Source: Saccharothrix obliqua (GTDB lineage: Bacteria; Actinomycetota; Actinomycetes; Mycobacteriales; Pseudonocardiaceae). From it: a stretch of DNA of 64,000 nt. The position numbers and the translations under genes are program-made. The notes under the pieces are model-generated. The model worked only from the letters and a program-made list of their open reading frames with translations, searched no databases and had not been told where the DNA came from. This document shows positions 62,947-64,000 of this stretch, one piece after another. Numbering within the stretch: position 1 is the stretch's first letter; each line of letters opens with the position of its first letter. The stretch lies in the NCBI RefSeq assembly GCF_019375475.1, contig NZ_JAHXGQ010000011.1:62001-126000 (forward strand), in the 5' to 3' direction.

Positions 62947-63699
62947 GTGAAGCTGCACTACGAGTTGAGCGGACCGGAGGACGCGCCGGTCGTCGTGCTC
63001 GGCAACTCGCTGGGCACCACGACCCGGCTGTGGGACCGGCAGGCCCCGGAGCTGGAGCAGCGGTTCCGGGTGCTGCGCTACGACCACCGCGGGCACGGCG
63101 GCAGCCCCGCGTCGCCCGGCCCGTACCGGATCGACGACCTGGCCGACGACGTGCTGGAGCTGCTGGACGGCCTCGGCTTCCAACGCGTGTCGTACTGCGG
63201 CGTGTCGATGGGCGCGATGGTCGGCATGTACCTGGCGGGGCACGCGCCGGAGCGCGTCGACCGGCTGGTGCTGTGCTGCACGGCGGCGACCTACACGGCC
63301 GCCGCGCCGTGGCTGGAGCGCGCGGCGGCCGTGCGTGCCGCGGGCACCGGCTCCATCGCCGCCGCCGTCGTGGACCGCTGGTTCACGCCCGCTCTGCGCG
63401 AGCGCTCGCCGGAGACGGTGACGCGGTTCGAGGAGATGCTGGCGAGCGTGGACGACGAGAGCTACGCGGGTTGTTGCGAGGCGTTGGCGGCACTGGACCT
63501 GCGGTCCGTGCTGCCCGCGATCGAAGCGCCGACCGCGGTGATCGCGGGCGCGCGTGACGAGGCGACGCCGCCGGAGTGCCTGCGCGCCATCGCGGACGCC
63601 GTGCCCGGCGCGCGGCTGCACGTGGTGGAGGCCGCGCACCTGGCGAACGTGGAGGCGGCGGACGAGGTGTCCGCAATCATGCGGGAGCATTTGGGATGA
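62947..63699 (+). CDS. pcaD: 3-oxoadipate enol-lactonase
   Basis: 250 aa alpha/beta hydrolase. The nucleophile Ser is in CGVSMGAMVG, the family-typical GxSMGG-like elbow, with a late His in VVEAAHLANVE and the early LGNSLGTT oxyanion region. It hydrolyses 3-oxoadipate enol-lactone to 3-oxoadipate. GTG 62947 is preceded by GGGGGAGGGG. Its stop overlaps the start of the decarboxylase gene (ATGA), so pcaD and pcaC are separate here rather than fused as the PcaL form found in some actinomycetes. Confidence 0.93.
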   Translation: MKLHYELSGPEDAPVVVLGNSLGTTTRLWDRQAPELEQRFRVLRYDHRGHGGSPASPGPYRIDDLADDVLELLDGLGFQRVSYCGVSMGAMVGMYLAGHAPERVDRLVLCCTAATYTAAAPWLERAAAVRAAGTGSIAAAVVDRWFTPALRERSPETVTRFEEMLASVDDESYAGCCEALAALDLRSVLPAIEAPTAVIAGARDEATPPECLRAIADAVPGARLHVVEAAHLANVEAADEVSAIMREHLG

Positions 63700-64000
63700 G
63701 CAGGTACGACGACGGGATGCGGGTGCGGCGTGAAGTGCTCGGCGACGAGCACGTGGACCGCGCGGTGGCGCGGACCGACGCGTTCACCGCGGACTTCCAG
63801 GAGCTGATCACCGAGTACGCGTGGGGTTCGATCTGGACCCGGCCGGGCCTGGACCGGCGGACGCGGTCGTGCGTGACGCTGGCGATGCTCGCGACCCTCG
63901 GGCACGAAGCGGAGCTGGCGATGCACGTGCGTGCCGCGCTGCGCAACGGCCTGACCCGCGACGAGATCAAGGAGGTCTTGTTGCAGGTGGGCGTCTACGC
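63696..64000 (+). CDS. pcaC: 4-carboxymuconolactone decarboxylase (3' partial)
   Basis: The first 101 residues are visible; the gene continues beyond the window. MSRYDDGMRVRREVLGDEHVDRA, then WGSIWTRPGLDRRTRS and GHEAELAMHVRAALRNGLTRDEIKE, are typical of CMD-family PcaC. It decarboxylates gamma-carboxymuconolactone to the enol-lactone that PcaD hydrolyses. ATG 63696 overlaps the pcaD stop, so it is translationally coupled. Confidence 0.93.
   Translation, partial: MSRYDDGMRVRREVLGDEHVDRAVARTDAFTADFQELITEYAWGSIWTRPGLDRRTRSCVTLAMLATLGHEAELAMHVRAALRNGLTRDEIKEVLLQVGVY

Overview
The window is very GC-rich, with strong third-position G/C bias and GTG starts. It carries modular type I polyketide synthases, Xre/DUF397 pairs and partner-switching anti-sigma modules. 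Together these point to a filamentous actinomycete, most likely Pseudonocardiales (Saccharothrix/Lentzea/Actinosynnema-like). The genus is inferred from gene content only. No tRNA, rRNA, CRISPR array, insertion sequence or transposase was seen.

Left flank (1-4587): a secreted subtilisin-like protease cut by the window edge, a convergent Gfo/Idh/MocA oxidoreductase that overlaps its 3' end, a low-complexity C-rich non-coding stretch, and a DUF885 metallopeptidase-like protein reading left.

Polyketide locus (5049-47574): four genes read right with almost no gaps. PKS1 (7367 aa) has a KSQ loading module plus modules 1-4. PKS2 (5679 aa) has modules 5-7 and a thioesterase. A single protein then joins a degenerate KAS III-like domain to an intact cytochrome P450, and a macrolide-type glycosyltransferase follows. 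Reading the domains co-linearly gives a propionate starter, seven extensions (mm, mm, mm, m, mm, mm, m; mm = methylmalonyl, m = malonyl) and reductive loops KR / DH-ER-KR / DH-KR / DH-KR / DH-ER-KR / DH-ER-KR / DH-KR. The predicted product is an unusually oxygen-poor 16-membered macrolactone, about C22H36O2, with a 15-ethyl group, a 2-ene and an 8,10-diene. The P450 would hydroxylate it and the glycosyltransferase would glycosylate it. No deoxysugar, transporter, resistance or pathway-regulator gene is in the window. A long inverted repeat lies just upstream of PKS1.

Middle (47847-49658): a secreted trypsin-like protease with two nearly identical 105-aa C-terminal repeats, then a strong hairpin terminator.

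Regulatory region (50119-61392): an RsbW-like kinase, a STAS antagonist and a SpoIIE-type phosphatase sit beside a 1483-aa soluble hybrid histidine kinase with a long HAMP array. Next are a small unknown protein, an Xre/DUF5753 regulator and two tandem DUF397 genes too short for routine ORF calling, with paired palindromes in the divergent promoter. A left-reading set follows: LuxR-type response regulator, RsbW-like kinase, PAS histidine kinase, stand-alone receiver and STAS protein.

Right edge (61617-64000): pcaH-pcaG-pcaD-pcaC of the protocatechuate (beta-ketoadipate) pathway, in overlapping or close order. pcaB is missing from its usual place, and pcaC is cut by the window edge.
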